A stretch of 64,000 nt of DNA from Chitinophagaceae bacterium (GCA_016710935.1 JADJTY010000012.1:682001-746000), one strand, 5' to 3'; positions 35,153-45,603 are shown, counted from the first letter of the stretch. The notes: generated by a model not told the origin, from the sequence alone. Numbers and translations are program-made.

Positions 35153-37162
35153 ATGCCATTGCGTATTTCTTTTATTGTACTGTTGATTATTTGTGCAGTC
35201 AAATTGTTTGCGCAGGATACCCTTGTATTTAAAGCACAGCCCCAATGGCAGGGGGGAGTAAGTATTGCTGATAAATGCTGGTTTTATGAAGAAACCTCTT
35301 TGCATCCGTTATCGTTTGATGAAGTAAAAAAACAGGCATTTGTATTGTACGACAGCACCCACCGCCAGCAACGATTTTCAAACAGGCCATTAATTATTCA
35401 ATGGTTGCGTTTTAGCATCAGCAATGTTTCAGTTAGTGATACTATTCATTTTTTCTTCAGTCCGGGCCCACATGTTTATATGCTGTTGTACGATTCGTCA
35501 GGCCAGTTGGCAAAATCAGGTCTTTATGAAACAGCTATCCGTGGTATTGAAAAAGGCAACCTACCGCTTACTATTAATCCGCAAACAGCCAAAACATTCT
35601 GGGTAAGAACTGAAGACCGGAGCAATATGATATTGCCGGGCATGGCTTACCTGAATACGCCTTTTACTTTCATGCAGGCCGATGCAGAAGGAAGGTATTA
35701 CAGCACTTTACTTTTTCTGCTGTTGGCCATTATTACTGGTTCTTTATTTTTTATCACCCTGTTTGCAGCATACCAGTATTACCTGTATAAAGACAAAGTT
35801 TTTCTCTGGTATATGGCCTATACTTCCTGCTCGGTGCTTACCGGTATTTTTTTAATAGATATCAGGTTTACAGCTAATTTCTTTTCGGGGCTTTTGCTTG
35901 ATACTATATTTTCGGTTTTCATTTACCTGATACCTGTGCTCTACAGTTTGTTCATAGGTAATATGCTCAACCTGCCACAGCAGTTTAAAAAAACATGGTT
36001 AGCAGTTAAAATCCTGATTGCCATTACGGTAGTGCAAATGCTGATTCAATTCATCACTTACCGTGCCGGGGCTTTTTTATTTCCCGATCAATTCGGGTAT
36101 TTCGTATTACCTCTTCCTATGCTGCTATTGAATTTTATTTTGCTGGTGCTTACCCCCTTGAGCAAAGAAAAGGTGAAATGGTTTTTGTTTTCCGGGCTTT
36201 TAAGTATGTTGCTTTTATGGAGCCTGCCGGTTACAGGCGTATTGAACAGGGCTGTTGAGCTTCGCTGGGGCAATATCTGGAATACCATAATAACTTACCC
36301 GCCATTTTTTATGTTGCTGGGACTTTGTGTAGAAGCAGTTTGCTTTTCTTTTGCCCTTGCATACCGCAGCAAACTTGTGTTGGTTGAAAGAAATAATTTA
36401 CAGCAGCGATACAATGAACAGTTAGAAGATGAGCTAAAAAAACGTACTGCAGAACTTGAACAAAAAAATAAACTGGTAGAAGAGCAGAAAATAAAACAGG
36501 TACAAACCGTTTTTGAACAAAAGATAGCTGAAACAGAAATGACCGCATTAAGGGCGCAGATGAATCCGCATTTTATTTTTAATTGCCTTAATTCTATAAA
36601 ATTATATACGCTGGAAAACGATTCTGAAACCGCTTCAAACTACCTTACTATTTTTTCTCAACTGATACGGCTGGTATTGGATAACTCACGCTCTGAAAAG
36701 ATAACCTTAGAGAAGGAACTGGAAACACTGCGGCTGTATATAGAACTGGAAGCGATGCGTTTTAAAGACAAAGTAAGATACCACATACAGGTATCGCCGG
36801 AAATTGATATGCAATATACAGAGCTGCCGCCGCTACTGATTCAGCCTTATGTTGAAAACGCCATCTGGCATGGTCTGATGCATAAAAAAGAAGGAGGCAC
36901 CATTGCCATTGTTATTACACAACCTGCAGAAAATTTCCTGGAGGTTGAAATACAGGATGATGGCGTAGGAAGGGAGCAGGCTGCATTATATAAAAGCAAA
37001 TCTGCTACCAAACAAAAATCCTACGGGCTTAAAATGACATCCGAAAGAATTGATATGATCAACCAGGTGTATGGTATAAAGGCAACCGTAAAAGTGGAGG
37101 ACCTGAAGGATGAAAAAAACAATGCAACAGGTACAAAAGTGGTTATTAAAATTCCGGTTTAG
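35153..37162 (+). CDS. LytS-type sensor histidine kinase with 7TMR-DISM input
   Basis: Membrane sensor that phosphorylates the LytTR regulator encoded 2 bp downstream. Signal peptide (MPLRISFIVLLIICAVKLFAQ), extracellular 7TMR-DISM beta-sandwich domain (about 25-170), seven TM helices (about 190-405), a coiled coil rich in Glu/Lys (about 415-460), then the His_kinase domain with phospho-acceptor H473 in NPHFIFNCLNS and an HATPase with PYVENAIWHGL and QDDGVG motifs. I chose the second ATG because it starts the signal peptide; ten more residues are possible upstream. The signal is probably a carbohydrate or small molecule bound by the outer domain, which is inference from the family. Confidence 0.9.
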   Translation: MPLRISFIVLLIICAVKLFAQDTLVFKAQPQWQGGVSIADKCWFYEETSLHPLSFDEVKKQAFVLYDSTHRQQRFSNRPLIIQWLRFSISNVSVSDTIHFFFSPGPHVYMLLYDSSGQLAKSGLYETAIRGIEKGNLPLTINPQTAKTFWVRTEDRSNMILPGMAYLNTPFTFMQADAEGRYYSTLLFLLLAIITGSLFFITLFAAYQYYLYKDKVFLWYMAYTSCSVLTGIFLIDIRFTANFFSGLLLDTIFSVFIYLIPVLYSLFIGNMLNLPQQFKKTWLAVKILIAITVVQMLIQFITYRAGAFLFPDQFGYFVLPLPMLLLNFILLVLTPLSKEKVKWFLFSGLLSMLLLWSLPVTGVLNRAVELRWGNIWNTIITYPPFFMLLGLCVEAVCFSFALAYRSKLVLVERNNLQQRYNEQLEDELKKRTAELEQKNKLVEEQKIKQVQTVFEQKIAETEMTALRAQMNPHFIFNCLNSIKLYTLENDSETASNYLTIFSQLIRLVLDNSRSEKITLEKELETLRLYIELEAMRFKDKVRYHIQVSPEIDMQYTELPPLLIQPYVENAIWHGLMHKKEGGTIAIVITQPAENFLEVEIQDDGVGREQAALYKSKSATKQKSYGLKMTSERIDMINQVYGIKATVKVEDLKDEKNNATGTKVVIKIPV

Positions 37163-37164
37163 TT

Positions 37165-37911
37165 ATGCAGAAAGCAATTATTATAGATGATGAAGCAGAC
37201 AGTGTAAAACTACTGGCGCTGCAATTAAAAATGTATTGCCCGCAGGTGCAGGTGGTAGCCGGATGTACAGATGCTACTGATGGTTTGCAGCAAATAAAAG
37301 CACTGCAACCCAACATTGTATTTTTAGATATTGAAATGCCCGTAATGAACGGTTTTCAACTGCTGGAAAAACTGGGAGAGATAAATTTCAGTCTTGTGTT
37401 TGTAACAGCGTATGACCAGTTTGCAGTAAAAGCCTTCCGGTTCAGCGCTTTGGATTATTTGTTGAAACCCATTGATGGAAAAGACCTGCAGGCAGCAGTA
37501 CAAAAAGCCATGCAGCGCCATTGGCCGGTGCAGCAGCAACTTACCATGTTAAAAGACCAGGTACATGGCACACCAAAAAATCATCCCGGCAAAATTGCTT
37601 TGCCCTATCAAAACGGTGTAAGCTTTGTGGAGGTTGAAAACATTGTTTATTGCGAATCGGAAAATAACTACACCCGTTTTTATACAGCCGATGGGCAGCA
37701 GCATCTTGTTTCAAAAAACCTGGGCGATATACAGGAAGTACTGGAAGATCGGAATTTTGTAAGGGTACACCGGCAATACCTGGTTAACCTTGATCATATA
37801 AAAAAATACGTACGTGGTGAAGGCAATTATTTAGTACTGTCTAATGATGCAAACATTCCTGTGGCCCGCAGCCAGAAAGAAAAATTGATTGAGCGGTTTG
37901 GATGGTTGTAA
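37165..37911 (+). CDS. LytTR family response regulator
   Basis: DNA-binding partner of the adjacent kinase. REC domain residues 1-120: acidic pair IIDDEADS, phospho-acceptor D55 in VFLDIEMP, Thr in VFVTAYD, Lys in YLLKPIDG. The LytTR DNA-binding domain covers about 145-245 (LPYQNGVSFVEVENIVYCESENNYTRF, FVRVHRQYLVNLDHI). Translation is probably coupled: only two bases separate it from the kinase stop. Targets unknown; no LytTR-type direct repeats were identified in the window. Confidence 0.95.
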   Translation: MQKAIIIDDEADSVKLLALQLKMYCPQVQVVAGCTDATDGLQQIKALQPNIVFLDIEMPVMNGFQLLEKLGEINFSLVFVTAYDQFAVKAFRFSALDYLLKPIDGKDLQAAVQKAMQRHWPVQQQLTMLKDQVHGTPKNHPGKIALPYQNGVSFVEVENIVYCESENNYTRFYTADGQQHLVSKNLGDIQEVLEDRNFVRVHRQYLVNLDHIKKYVRGEGNYLVLSNDANIPVARSQKEKLIERFGWL

Positions 37912-37925
37912 ATCTATTTCAACAT

Positions 37926-38990
37926 TTATTTTTTTAACTTCTTTACATCTGCCGCAACCATTTCTTTTACCAATCCCGCAAGGTCATATTTTGGAGCCCA
38001 GCCCAGTTTGGCCCTGGCTTTACTTGCATCGCCGATCAACAGATCCACTTCTGTTGGCCTGAAATATTCAGGATCCACAGCAACCACTTCTTTACCAATG
38101 GGTAATTGGTAAGCAGGATTATTGCAGGCAGCTACAATTCCTTTTTCTGCTACGCCCTCCCCGGTGAAACCAAGTTCAATACCCACTTCGTTAAAAGCCA
38201 TGATTACAAAATCACGTACCGTAGTGGTAATGCCGGTGGCAATTACAAAATCTTCGGCCTTATCCTGCTGTAACATTAACCACATGGCTTCTACATAATC
38301 TTTAGCATGTCCCCAATCACGTTGTGCATTCAGGTTTCCCAAATACAATGTATCCTGCAGGCCATGCACTATGGCAGCAACAGCCATCGTAATTTTCCGG
38401 GTTACAAAAGTTTCTCCCCGGAGCGGACTTTCATGATTGAAGAGGATACCATTGCAGGCAAACATTCCATAAGCCTCCCGGTAATTTACTACGATCCAGT
38501 ATGCATATAATTTAGCAACCGCATACGGACTGCGTGGATAAAAAGGTGTTGTTTCGCTTTGCGGAACTTCCTGCACCAGTCCATACATTTCAGACGAAGA
38601 AGCCTGATAAATTTTTGTTGTTTTATCCATGCCTAAAATACGCAGTGCATCCAGCAAACGCAATGTACCAATACCATCTGCATTGGCTGTGTATTCGGGA
38701 ATATCAAAACTCACTTTTACATGGCTCATGGCACCCAGGTTGTAGATCTCATCAGGTTTGGTTTCCTGTATAATGCGTATCAGGTTTGGCCCATCGGTTA
38801 GTTCGCCGTAATGCATTTTAAAGCGGATGTTCTCTTCGTGCGGATCCTGGTACAGGTGATCAATACGGCTGGTATTTATTAAAGACGAGCGCCTTTTAAT
38901 ACCATATACCATATAACCCTTGCCCAGCAACAATTCTGCAAGGTAAGCTCCATCCTGCCCGGTTATTCCTGTAATTAAAGCTGTTTTCAT
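37926..38990 (-). CDS. gmd: GDP-mannose 4,6-dehydratase
   Basis: First step from GDP-mannose to GDP-fucose: forms GDP-4-keto-6-deoxymannose with NADP. Extended SDR fold: [19 protein letters not shown] at the N-terminus, the RR/SS segment after the second strand (KRRSSLIN), catalytic Ser/Glu pair SSSEMYG, and [15 protein letters not shown] with the YxxxK pair. Length 354 residues is normal. It follows fcl by 11 bp in one operon, giving both steps of GDP-L-fucose synthesis for surface polysaccharide or glycoprotein decoration. Confidence 0.97.
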   Translation of the reverse strand: MKTALITGITGQDGAYLAELLLGKGYMVYGIKRRSSLINTSRIDHLYQDPHEENIRFKMHYGELTDGPNLIRIIQETKPDEIYNLGAMSHVKVSFDIPEYTANADGIGTLRLLDALRILGMDKTTKIYQASSSEMYGLVQEVPQSETTPFYPRSPYAVAKLYAYWIVVNYREAYGMFACNGILFNHESPLRGETFVTRKITMAVAAIVHGLQDTLYLGNLNAQRDWGHAKDYVEAMWLMLQQDKAEDFVIATGITTTVRDFVIMAFNEVGIELGFTGEGVAEKGIVAACNNPAYQLPIGKEVVAVDPEYFRPTEVDLLIGDASKARAKLGWAPKYDLAGLVKEMVAADVKKLKK

Positions 38991-39001
38991 CTAGTGGTTT
39001 T

Positions 39002-39949
39002 TTATGTTGTAGCGGATAATTTTTGTTTCTCTAAAAAATCCTGGTAGGCCATTTCTATTCCATTTTTAAGTTCGGTTTTATAATGCCAGCCCAGGTTATT
39101 CAGTTTTGTTACATCCAATAATTTGCGTGGTGTACCGTCGGGTTTTGTGGTATCAAAAACAAGATTGCCTTCAAACCCGGTTATCTCTTTTATCAATATT
39201 GCCAGTTCCTTTATCGTTATATCTGCACCGCAGCCAATATTTATTATTTCTTTTTCATTGTAATTTTCCATTAAAAAAACACAGGCCTCAGCCAGGTCAC
39301 CGGCAAATAAAAATTCACGCTGTGGGGTACCCGATCCCCAGATAACCACTTCCGGAAGGCCCTGCATTTTTGCTTCATGAAACCTGCGTATCAAAGCCGG
39401 TAATACATGCGAATTTTCGGGATGGTAATTATCATTTTTGCCATACAGGTTGGTAGGCATTACACTTATAAAGTTATCGCCGTATTGATCCCGGTAGGTT
39501 TCGCACAATTTAATGCCCGTAATTTTTGCAATGGCATAAGGTTCGTTGGTTGGTTCAAGCGGGCCGGTTAACAAATATTCTTCCTTAATAGGCTGCAGCG
39601 CCATTTTGGGGTAAATGCAGGAACTGCCCAGGAACAATAATTTGCTAACTGCATTTTTATGTGCTGCATGAATGATGTTGGAAACGATCATCAGGTTATC
39701 GTACAAAAAATCGGCACGGTAGGTATTATTGGCTACTATACCACCCACTTTTGCAGCAGCCAAAAAAACATACTGCGGTTTTTCTTCATAAAAAAAAGAT
39801 TCCACAGCAGTTTGATTACGCAGGTCAAGTTCTTTTGAGGTTCGATATACCAAGTTTGTAAAGCCTTCAGCAGTTAATACAGCTACAATTGCAGAACCCA
39901 CCATACCGGTATGCCCGGCAACATAAATTTTATCTGTTTTCTTCATCAT
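39002..39949 (-). CDS. fcl: GDP-L-fucose synthase
   Basis: Epimerase-reductase that turns GDP-4-keto-6-deoxymannose into GDP-L-fucose with NADPH. Signs: [19 protein letters not shown] loop, [35 protein letters not shown], and [14 protein letters not shown] holding the YxxxK pair; [27 protein letters not shown] is the family signature region. First gene of a two-gene operon with gmd. No fucosyltransferase or O-antigen genes lie next to it. Confidence 0.96.
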   Translation of the reverse strand: MMKKTDKIYVAGHTGMVGSAIVAVLTAEGFTNLVYRTSKELDLRNQTAVESFFYEEKPQYVFLAAAKVGGIVANNTYRADFLYDNLMIVSNIIHAAHKNAVSKLLFLGSSCIYPKMALQPIKEEYLLTGPLEPTNEPYAIAKITGIKLCETYRDQYGDNFISVMPTNLYGKNDNYHPENSHVLPALIRRFHEAKMQGLPEVVIWGSGTPQREFLFAGDLAEACVFLMENYNEKEIINIGCGADITIKELAILIKEITGFEGNLVFDTTKPDGTPRKLLDVTKLNNLGWHYKTELKNGIEMAYQDFLEKQKLSATT

Positions 39950-40059
39950 AGTTAAACTGCTGCTGCAAATTACAAGTGAAGTTACTTGGATATTGGTTAC
40001 AATTCAAAAAGTGTAGTTCTGGTAGTACTCCGATTTGAAATCCTCGTTAACAATTTTAC

Positions 40060-40127
40060 TGTCAGTCTGAGCTTGTCGAAGACGGCTTAGCTTAAATAGC
40101 CCCGGTTTCGACAAGCTCAACCTGACA
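40060..40127. repeat. Dispersed palindromic repeat, copy 1
   Basis: Arms TGTCAGTCTGAGCTTGTCGA and the inverse (TCGACAAGCTCAACCTGACA), 19 of 21 bases paired, around a core with CCCCGGTT. A second copy lies at 45604-45686. This kind of sequence is widely scattered between genes in Bacteroidota. Confidence 0.75.
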
Positions 40128-40159
40128 TCTCTTTGATTTGTAGCATGCTTTTAAAACCA

Positions 40160-40190
40160 AAACCCCCGCTTTTCTGCAGGGGTTTCTTAT
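40160..40190 (-). terminator. Terminator of the PepSY-like gene
   Basis: AAACCCCCGC / GCAGGGGTTT stem with one G-T type mismatch, a 6-nt loop, and TTTT after it on the minus strand, about 16 bp past the stop codon. Confidence 0.7.
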
Positions 40191-40206
40191 CTCAAAACTC
40201 AAACCA

Positions 40207-40674
40207 TCACTTTTTTGTTTTACTTTCTACTTCCAGCTCACCATTGCTGTAACATTTTAATTTTACGGTCTGGGTTTTACTTGAAACCGTAACATAATAC
40301 CTGGTTACCGATTGGTGTGTTAATTCAACCACTGAATTGTCAACGTCATAGCCGTTATAATTTTCCGCAAGGGCTACTGAAATACTTAAAGGCATCTGAT
40401 CTGCAGCGATCCTCCTGGAAGTACCGATCAGCTCTCCGTTTTCGGTGTAAGCTGCATCTACCTTTACATTGTTCAGTAAAAACGAGGCAAAATAAAATTC
40501 ATCGGTTTTGTCCCATTTAACCAGGGTGGCTTTGGAAAAATCATTTGCAAATGCAGCTTTTACAACCGGGGTTACTTTTTCTGGATCGGGAGAAACATTG
40601 TTGGTTTCTGTTGCAAATGAACTGATGGAAAACAGCATTACGATCGCTGTTAAAACGGTTTTAATCTTTTTCAT
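40207..40674 (-). CDS. PepSY-like (BLIP-like) secreted protein
   Basis: A 155-residue exported protein. Signal peptide MKKIKTVLTAIVMLFSISSFA; the mature part has the repeating alpha-beta-beta look of PepSY-like proteins common in Bacteroidota (VKAAFANDFSKATLVKWDKTDEFYFASF, then AYTENGELIGTSRRI, and a second unit ending in CYSNGELEVES). These periplasmic proteins have no settled function. Single gene, TGA stop, own terminator. Confidence 0.75.
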   Translation of the reverse strand: MKKIKTVLTAIVMLFSISSFATETNNVSPDPEKVTPVVKAAFANDFSKATLVKWDKTDEFYFASFLLNNVKVDAAYTENGELIGTSRRIAADQMPLSISVALAENYNGYDVDNSVVELTHQSVTRYYVTVSSKTQTVKLKCYSNGELEVESKTKK

Positions 40675-41010
40675 AACTATACTTTTTAAGTTTTTTAAAA
40701 TAGCTGCTTCATGGCTGCAGCTTTAATTACAACCCAAAAGTAGTGGCAGTTACTTACCCGTAAAAGCAATATGGTACGGGCGATGTCAAAAAAAAGTTAA
40801 TCACTGTATGAGCGGTAAAGCCTTCTTTATAAATATATACGAATATATTCGTAAAACCCTTTACGGTCCTGCATTAGCTTTTATTTCTTAAGGAAATGAT
40901 AAAAGAAGATTTCATACTGTTAAAAAGTGAAAGCGGCATTAACTTTTTATTAAGCGTAAAATAAAATTGGCTGATCCGCCTTCTTTGAAACAAAGTATCT
41001 TTATTCCAGT
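40675..41010. other. Intergenic region with a perfect palindrome
   Basis: Divergent spacer between the PepSY-like gene and the ACP phosphodiesterase gene. It contains the 16-bp palindrome described separately and a TATCTTTA (-7 like) just before the downstream start codon. No reading frame or RNA gene could be supported. Confidence 0.5.
40838..40853. promoter_or_regulatory. 16-bp perfect palindrome, possible operator
   Basis: TACGAATATATTCGTA lies about 165 bp from each of the two divergent start codons. Size and symmetry suit a dimeric regulator, but no regulator gene is adjacent. Confidence 0.3.
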
Positions 41011-41610
41011 ATGAATTATCTGGCCCATGCATATCTTTCGTTTAATAAACCCGACATCCTGGCTGGTAATATGATCAGCGATTATATAAAAGGAAAAAAG
41101 CAATTTGATTATCCGCCTGCGGTACAACAAGGAATTAGACTGCACCGGGCAATTGATCATTTTACCGATACCCATGCTGCCACGCAGGAACTGAAATCAT
41201 TCTTCAGGCCACAATACCGTTTGTACTCCGGTGCCTTTGCAGATGTGGTGTACGATCATTTTTTGGCAAATGATACCCATGAATTTAGTTCGGAAATGGA
41301 GCTGAAATCATTTGCAGCAGGCACTTATCAAACACTGGAAGCTTATACTGAATTGTTTCCGCTTCCTTTTCAAAAAATGTTTCCTTACATGAAAACATAC
41401 GATTGGCTGTATAATTACAGGCATACCTGGGGCATTGAAAAAAGTATGGGAGGCGTAGTGCATCGGGCAGCGTATCTTACTGAAAGTGCAATAGCTTTTG
41501 AGATCTTTAATGCGCATTATACTGCTATGCAGGCTTGTTACCATGCTTTTTTTCCGGATCTGAAAAAATACAGTTTCAATAAACTGGATGAATTACTAAG
41601 TACGTCGTAG
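41011..41610 (+). CDS. acpH: Acyl carrier protein phosphodiesterase
   Basis: Removes the 4'-phosphopantetheine arm from holo-ACP. The N-terminus MNYLAHAYLSF with GNMISDYIKG, the LHRAIDHFTDTH segment and VVYDHFLANDT are hallmarks of the AcpH family (an HD-like all-helical fold with conserved His/Asp for Mn). 199 residues, normal size. Lone gene. Confidence 0.88.
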   Translation: MNYLAHAYLSFNKPDILAGNMISDYIKGKKQFDYPPAVQQGIRLHRAIDHFTDTHAATQELKSFFRPQYRLYSGAFADVVYDHFLANDTHEFSSEMELKSFAAGTYQTLEAYTELFPLPFQKMFPYMKTYDWLYNYRHTWGIEKSMGGVVHRAAYLTESAIAFEIFNAHYTAMQACYHAFFPDLKKYSFNKLDELLSTS

Positions 41611-41745
41611 CTCATATTGGAGTGCTGTTAATAAAATGATTTTCTTATGAGCGGAGAAGTATTAAACAGCTGATTGCTGTATCTTTAACCATCAACAGAA
41701 CTGTGAGAAAGAATATGCTACCGGCTGAAATTTAATCAGAATATT

Positions 41746-42402
41746 ATGATGCTAAAACCACGATTTCACTTTGCTGCTTTACTGATTGTTTTGGGTTTAT
41801 TTTTTTCCTGCAAACAAAAGCAAGGCAACACCGAAACAGCAGAAAATAAAACCATGCGCCTTCCGGTTTCAGTACAAGACAGTTCTCTCATATCGCTTGA
41901 TAAGTCTCCGATGGACATGATTTATTTTCCTGAGGATTATCCCCAACAGAAAATGGTTACCCCCAATATGGCAAACCCGGTTGCACGGGTTATTTACAGC
42001 CGTCCGCAAAAAAAAGGAAGGGTCATTTTTTCAGATTCATCATCGGGCCAAAATGTGATACAGTTTTATGGCCATGAGTGGCGGTTGGGTGCCAATGAAG
42101 CTACCGAAATTGAATTTTTTGAACCCGTTACCATTAAAGGAAAAAAAATTGCTCCGGGCCGTTATATACTTTATTGCATACCTTACCCCGATAAATGGAA
42201 AATCATCATTAACCAAAACCTGTACAGTTGGGGCTTACATATCGACAAAACCAAAGATATTGCCGAAATAGAAATACCGGTAATCAAAACCAATGTGCAG
42301 GCAGAATATTTTACCATGCTTTTTCAACCGGCAGCCAGTGGGTGCGTGCTCAACATGTCGTGGGACAATGTAAAAGCAGTTTTACCAATTGAAATGAATT
42401 AA
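41746..42402 (+). CDS. DUF2911 lipoprotein
   Basis: A 218-residue lipoprotein (ALLIVLGLFFSC lipobox). The domain has the DUF2911 look: NPVARVIYSRPQKKGR, FYGHEWRLGANEATEIEFFEPVTIKGKKIAPGRYILYCIPYPDKWKII is the most conserved stretch, followed by a strand-rich end with MSWDN. Probably at the outer membrane or in the periplasm; function unknown for the family. Starts with two ATG codons in a row, either usable. Confidence 0.85.
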   Translation: MMLKPRFHFAALLIVLGLFFSCKQKQGNTETAENKTMRLPVSVQDSSLISLDKSPMDMIYFPEDYPQQKMVTPNMANPVARVIYSRPQKKGRVIFSDSSSGQNVIQFYGHEWRLGANEATEIEFFEPVTIKGKKIAPGRYILYCIPYPDKWKIIINQNLYSWGLHIDKTKDIAEIEIPVIKTNVQAEYFTMLFQPAASGCVLNMSWDNVKAVLPIEMN

Positions 42403-42440
42403 TTTTTATCACGGTAGTTTTTAAGGCAGATATTTACACT

Positions 42441-44309
42441 ATGTGTGGAATTGCAGGAATATTATTACATACCCCTAATACAATCGCCCCCGTTCATTTA
42501 AAAAAAATGACCGATGCCATTGCGCATCGCGGCCCCGATGGCGAAGGACAATGGAGCAATGCCAGCAACACGGTTCACCTGGGACACCGGAGGCTTGCCA
42601 TTGTTGACCTTAGCAACCAGGCGGCACAACCCATGAGCTTTGCCAACCGCTACCAGGTTGTTTACAACGGTGAACTTTATAATTATATCGAGATCCGGTC
42701 CGTACTTCAAAACAAAGGGTATCATTTTTCAACACAGTCAGATACGGAAGTGATACTGGCGGCTTATGATCACTGGAAAGAAAAATGCCTGCAGCAGTTT
42801 GATGGCATGTTTGCTTTTGCTATCTGGGATGAAAAAGATGAAAAACTTTTTGCTGCCCGTGACCGTTTTGGCGAAAAACCATTTTATTATTATGAAGATG
42901 AAGGCAATTTTATTTTTGCCAGCGAAATGAAAGCGCTTTGGGCCATTGGGGTAGATAAAAATATTGATAATAAAATGCTCCTGAATTATCTTACCCTGGG
43001 GCATGTTCAAAACTGTATAGACAAAGAACAAACATTTTTTGAAACTATTTACTCGTTGCCACCGGCACATTACCTCACTTACGAACCAAAAACAAACCAG
43101 CTTTCAAAGATCACCCGGTACTGGAGTATAAATAAGGAAATGAAGATTGATATGCTGCAGGCCGATGCCATTGAAAAATTTACAGAACTCTTTACACAGT
43201 CTGTAAAAAGAAGGCTTCGCAGCGATGTGGCACTGGGCACCAGTTTAAGCGGGGGGTTAGACAGCTCCACCATTGCATATACCATTAATCAATTGCAAAA
43301 AAGCAGCGGCGGTACTGCACAAAGGCTACAGACCTTTTCCGCTGTCTTTCCGGGTTTTGAAAACGATGAGTCAACATACATACAAGCTGTCTCAAAAGGA
43401 TTAAACATTACCAACCATCAAACAGAAACAACGGCTGTTGAATTAATAAACGATTTTGAAAAACTTTGTTACCACCAGGAAGAACCATTTTCTTCATCGG
43501 GTATTTTTGCACAGTACAAGGTTTTTGAACTTGCCAAAAAGCACGGTATAAAGGTTTTACTGGATGGACAGGGCGCTGATGAGATCTTAGCCGGTTATCC
43601 CAAATATATTCATTGGTTTTTACAGGAGGTATTAAGCAGGCATAAACTGGGAGCCACGCAAATAGAACGAAATGCATTCCGGAAAAATAACCAACCCTTT
43701 AGATGGAACATAAAAAATATGGTGGCAGCTTTTATGCCATCGCATGCGGCCATGCACCTCGAAAAACTGGAATACAGGAAAACCATCTCACATCCCGACA
43801 TCAGTGAAGATTTTTTAAAGCTTTCCAAACACCAGGAATGGGTGGGCATTCATAAACCCATTGTTACCAAGTTAAATGACATCATTCATTTCAATATTAC
43901 TGAAATGGGGCTGGAGGAACTGTTGCGTTTTGCCGACAGGAACAGCATGGCCCACGGGGTTGAAGTACGGTTGCCTTTTTTAAATCACGAGCTGGTTGAG
44001 TTTGTTTTTTCGCTGCCATCTCATTTAAAAATGCATGAGGGCTGGACCAAGTTTTTATTGCGTCAAACCATGGATAAAAAACTGCCCGATGAAATTGTAT
44101 GGCGAAAACAAAAAGTTGGTTTTGAACCACCGCAAAAAAACTGGATGGAAGAAACTGCGTTACAGGATTATATGCATGAAGCAAAAAAGAAGCTTGCCAA
44201 TGCCGGTATTCTTACAAAGGCTGCCGTAGACAAAAAAATAGAACCGCTGGCTGCACATGCCGATAAAAACTACAACTGGCGTTATTTGTGTGCCGCACAA
44301 ATAATATAA
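42441..44309 (+). CDS. asnB: Asparagine synthase (glutamine-hydrolysing)
   Basis: Converts aspartate and glutamine to asparagine with ATP. Catalytic Cys2 (MCGIAGILLH) starts the class II glutaminase domain, with RGPDGEG, HRRLAIVDLS, VYNGELYNY and SDTEVIL motifs up to about residue 190. The synthetase domain follows with the PP-loop SLSGGLDSSTIAY and LLDGQGADEILAGYPKY. 622 residues fits the bacterial AsnB subfamily, some of which serve in surface polysaccharide amidation rather than amino-acid synthesis; gmd/fcl are 3 kb away, so this alternative is open. Confidence 0.93.
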   Translation: MCGIAGILLHTPNTIAPVHLKKMTDAIAHRGPDGEGQWSNASNTVHLGHRRLAIVDLSNQAAQPMSFANRYQVVYNGELYNYIEIRSVLQNKGYHFSTQSDTEVILAAYDHWKEKCLQQFDGMFAFAIWDEKDEKLFAARDRFGEKPFYYYEDEGNFIFASEMKALWAIGVDKNIDNKMLLNYLTLGHVQNCIDKEQTFFETIYSLPPAHYLTYEPKTNQLSKITRYWSINKEMKIDMLQADAIEKFTELFTQSVKRRLRSDVALGTSLSGGLDSSTIAYTINQLQKSSGGTAQRLQTFSAVFPGFENDESTYIQAVSKGLNITNHQTETTAVELINDFEKLCYHQEEPFSSSGIFAQYKVFELAKKHGIKVLLDGQGADEILAGYPKYIHWFLQEVLSRHKLGATQIERNAFRKNNQPFRWNIKNMVAAFMPSHAAMHLEKLEYRKTISHPDISEDFLKLSKHQEWVGIHKPIVTKLNDIIHFNITEMGLEELLRFADRNSMAHGVEVRLPFLNHELVEFVFSLPSHLKMHEGWTKFLLRQTMDKKLPDEIVWRKQKVGFEPPQKNWMEETALQDYMHEAKKKLANAGILTKAAVDKKIEPLAAHADKNYNWRYLCAAQII

Positions 44310-44417
44310 TTGCAGGCTGAATTACTCCCAAAAAAAAGATTAACCGGCATAAATTGCTGTTCGCTGTTAATTTCTCACCTTTGCTGCACTTAAATAATCT
44401 TTTAAACTTGCTATACC

Positions 44418-45557
44418 ATGAAGCTTGCAACAAAATTAATTCACGCCGGTTCGGAACCTGACCCAAGTACAGGTGCCATCATGACTCCCATTTATCAAAC
44501 CAGTACCTATGTACAGGAAGCACCGGGAAAGAACAAAGGCTATGAATATGCACGCAGTCAAAACCCCACACGCAAAGCATTGGAAGATGCTTATGCCATT
44601 ATTGAAAATGCAAAATACGGTTTGGCTTTTGGCAGCGGGGTTGCAGCAACCGACAGCGTAATAAAACTATTGAACCCAGGAGATGAAGTGATCGCTGCCA
44701 ATGATATGTATGGCGGCAGCTACCGTTTGTTTACCAAAGTTTGGGAACGCTACGGCATTAAATTCATTTATGTTGATACCACCAATGCTGCCAACGTACA
44801 AGCTGTTATTACTGCCAATACCAAAATGATCTGGCTGGAAACACCCACCAATCCTTTAATGAATATCACAGACATTGCTGCCATTGCTGATATTTCAAAA
44901 GCAGCTAAAGCTATACTCTGTGTAGATAATACGTTTGCATCACCCTACCTGCAAAACCCATTAGACCAGGGTGCCGATATCGTCATGCACTCGGCAACCA
45001 AATATTTGGGCGGCCACAGTGATGTGATACAGGGCGCATTGATGATGAATGATACAGACCTGAGAGACAAATTATATTTTATACAAAAAAGCTGTGGTGC
45101 GGTTCCTGGCCCCATGGATTGTTTTTTAGTGCTGCGTGGAATTAAAACCCTGCATGTGCGTATGCGGCAGCATTGCGAGAACGGCGAAAAAATTGCACAC
45201 TGGCTTCGCAACCATCCAAAGGTTAAAAAGGTATACTGGCCCGGTTTTGAAGACAGCGCCGGTTATGTTGTTGCCAAAAAACAAATGCGGGGCTTTGGCG
45301 GTATGATCAGTTTTGAGTTAAAAGACGAAAGCGTGGAAGCTGCCAATAAAGTTTTATCATCAACCCATTTATTTTCACTGGCCGAAAGTCTGGGAGGTGT
45401 GGAGTCTCTCATCAATCATCCGGCCAGTATGACGCATGCCAGTATACCCAGGGAAGAGCGTATTAAAAACGGACTAAGCGATAGCTTAATACGATTGAGC
45501 GTTGGTATTGAAGACGCCGATGATCTGATTGAAGATTTGAATAAGGCAATAGGATAG
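44418..45557 (+). CDS. Cystathionine gamma-synthase/lyase family PLP enzyme
   Basis: Trans-sulfuration enzyme of 379 residues, fold type I. Signs: TKLIHAGSEPDPSTGAI, the YEYARSQNPTR phosphate-binding Tyr/Arg, GSGVAATDSVI, DNTFASPYLQNP with the Asp that pairs to PLP nitrogen, and Schiff-base lysine K195 in HSATKYLGGHSD. SLGGVESLINHPASMTHAS near the end is the substrate carboxylate region. Synthase (methionine route) and lyase (cysteine route) cannot be told apart from motifs alone. Transcribed in the same direction as asnB, 109 bp after it. Confidence 0.92.
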   Translation: MKLATKLIHAGSEPDPSTGAIMTPIYQTSTYVQEAPGKNKGYEYARSQNPTRKALEDAYAIIENAKYGLAFGSGVAATDSVIKLLNPGDEVIAANDMYGGSYRLFTKVWERYGIKFIYVDTTNAANVQAVITANTKMIWLETPTNPLMNITDIAAIADISKAAKAILCVDNTFASPYLQNPLDQGADIVMHSATKYLGGHSDVIQGALMMNDTDLRDKLYFIQKSCGAVPGPMDCFLVLRGIKTLHVRMRQHCENGEKIAHWLRNHPKVKKVYWPGFEDSAGYVVAKKQMRGFGGMISFELKDESVEAANKVLSSTHLFSLAESLGGVESLINHPASMTHASIPREERIKNGLSDSLIRLSVGIEDADDLIEDLNKAIG

Positions 45558-45603
45558 AAAAACAAGATAGTGTCTGGTTTGAAATCTTAGCTAATAATTT
45601 TTT

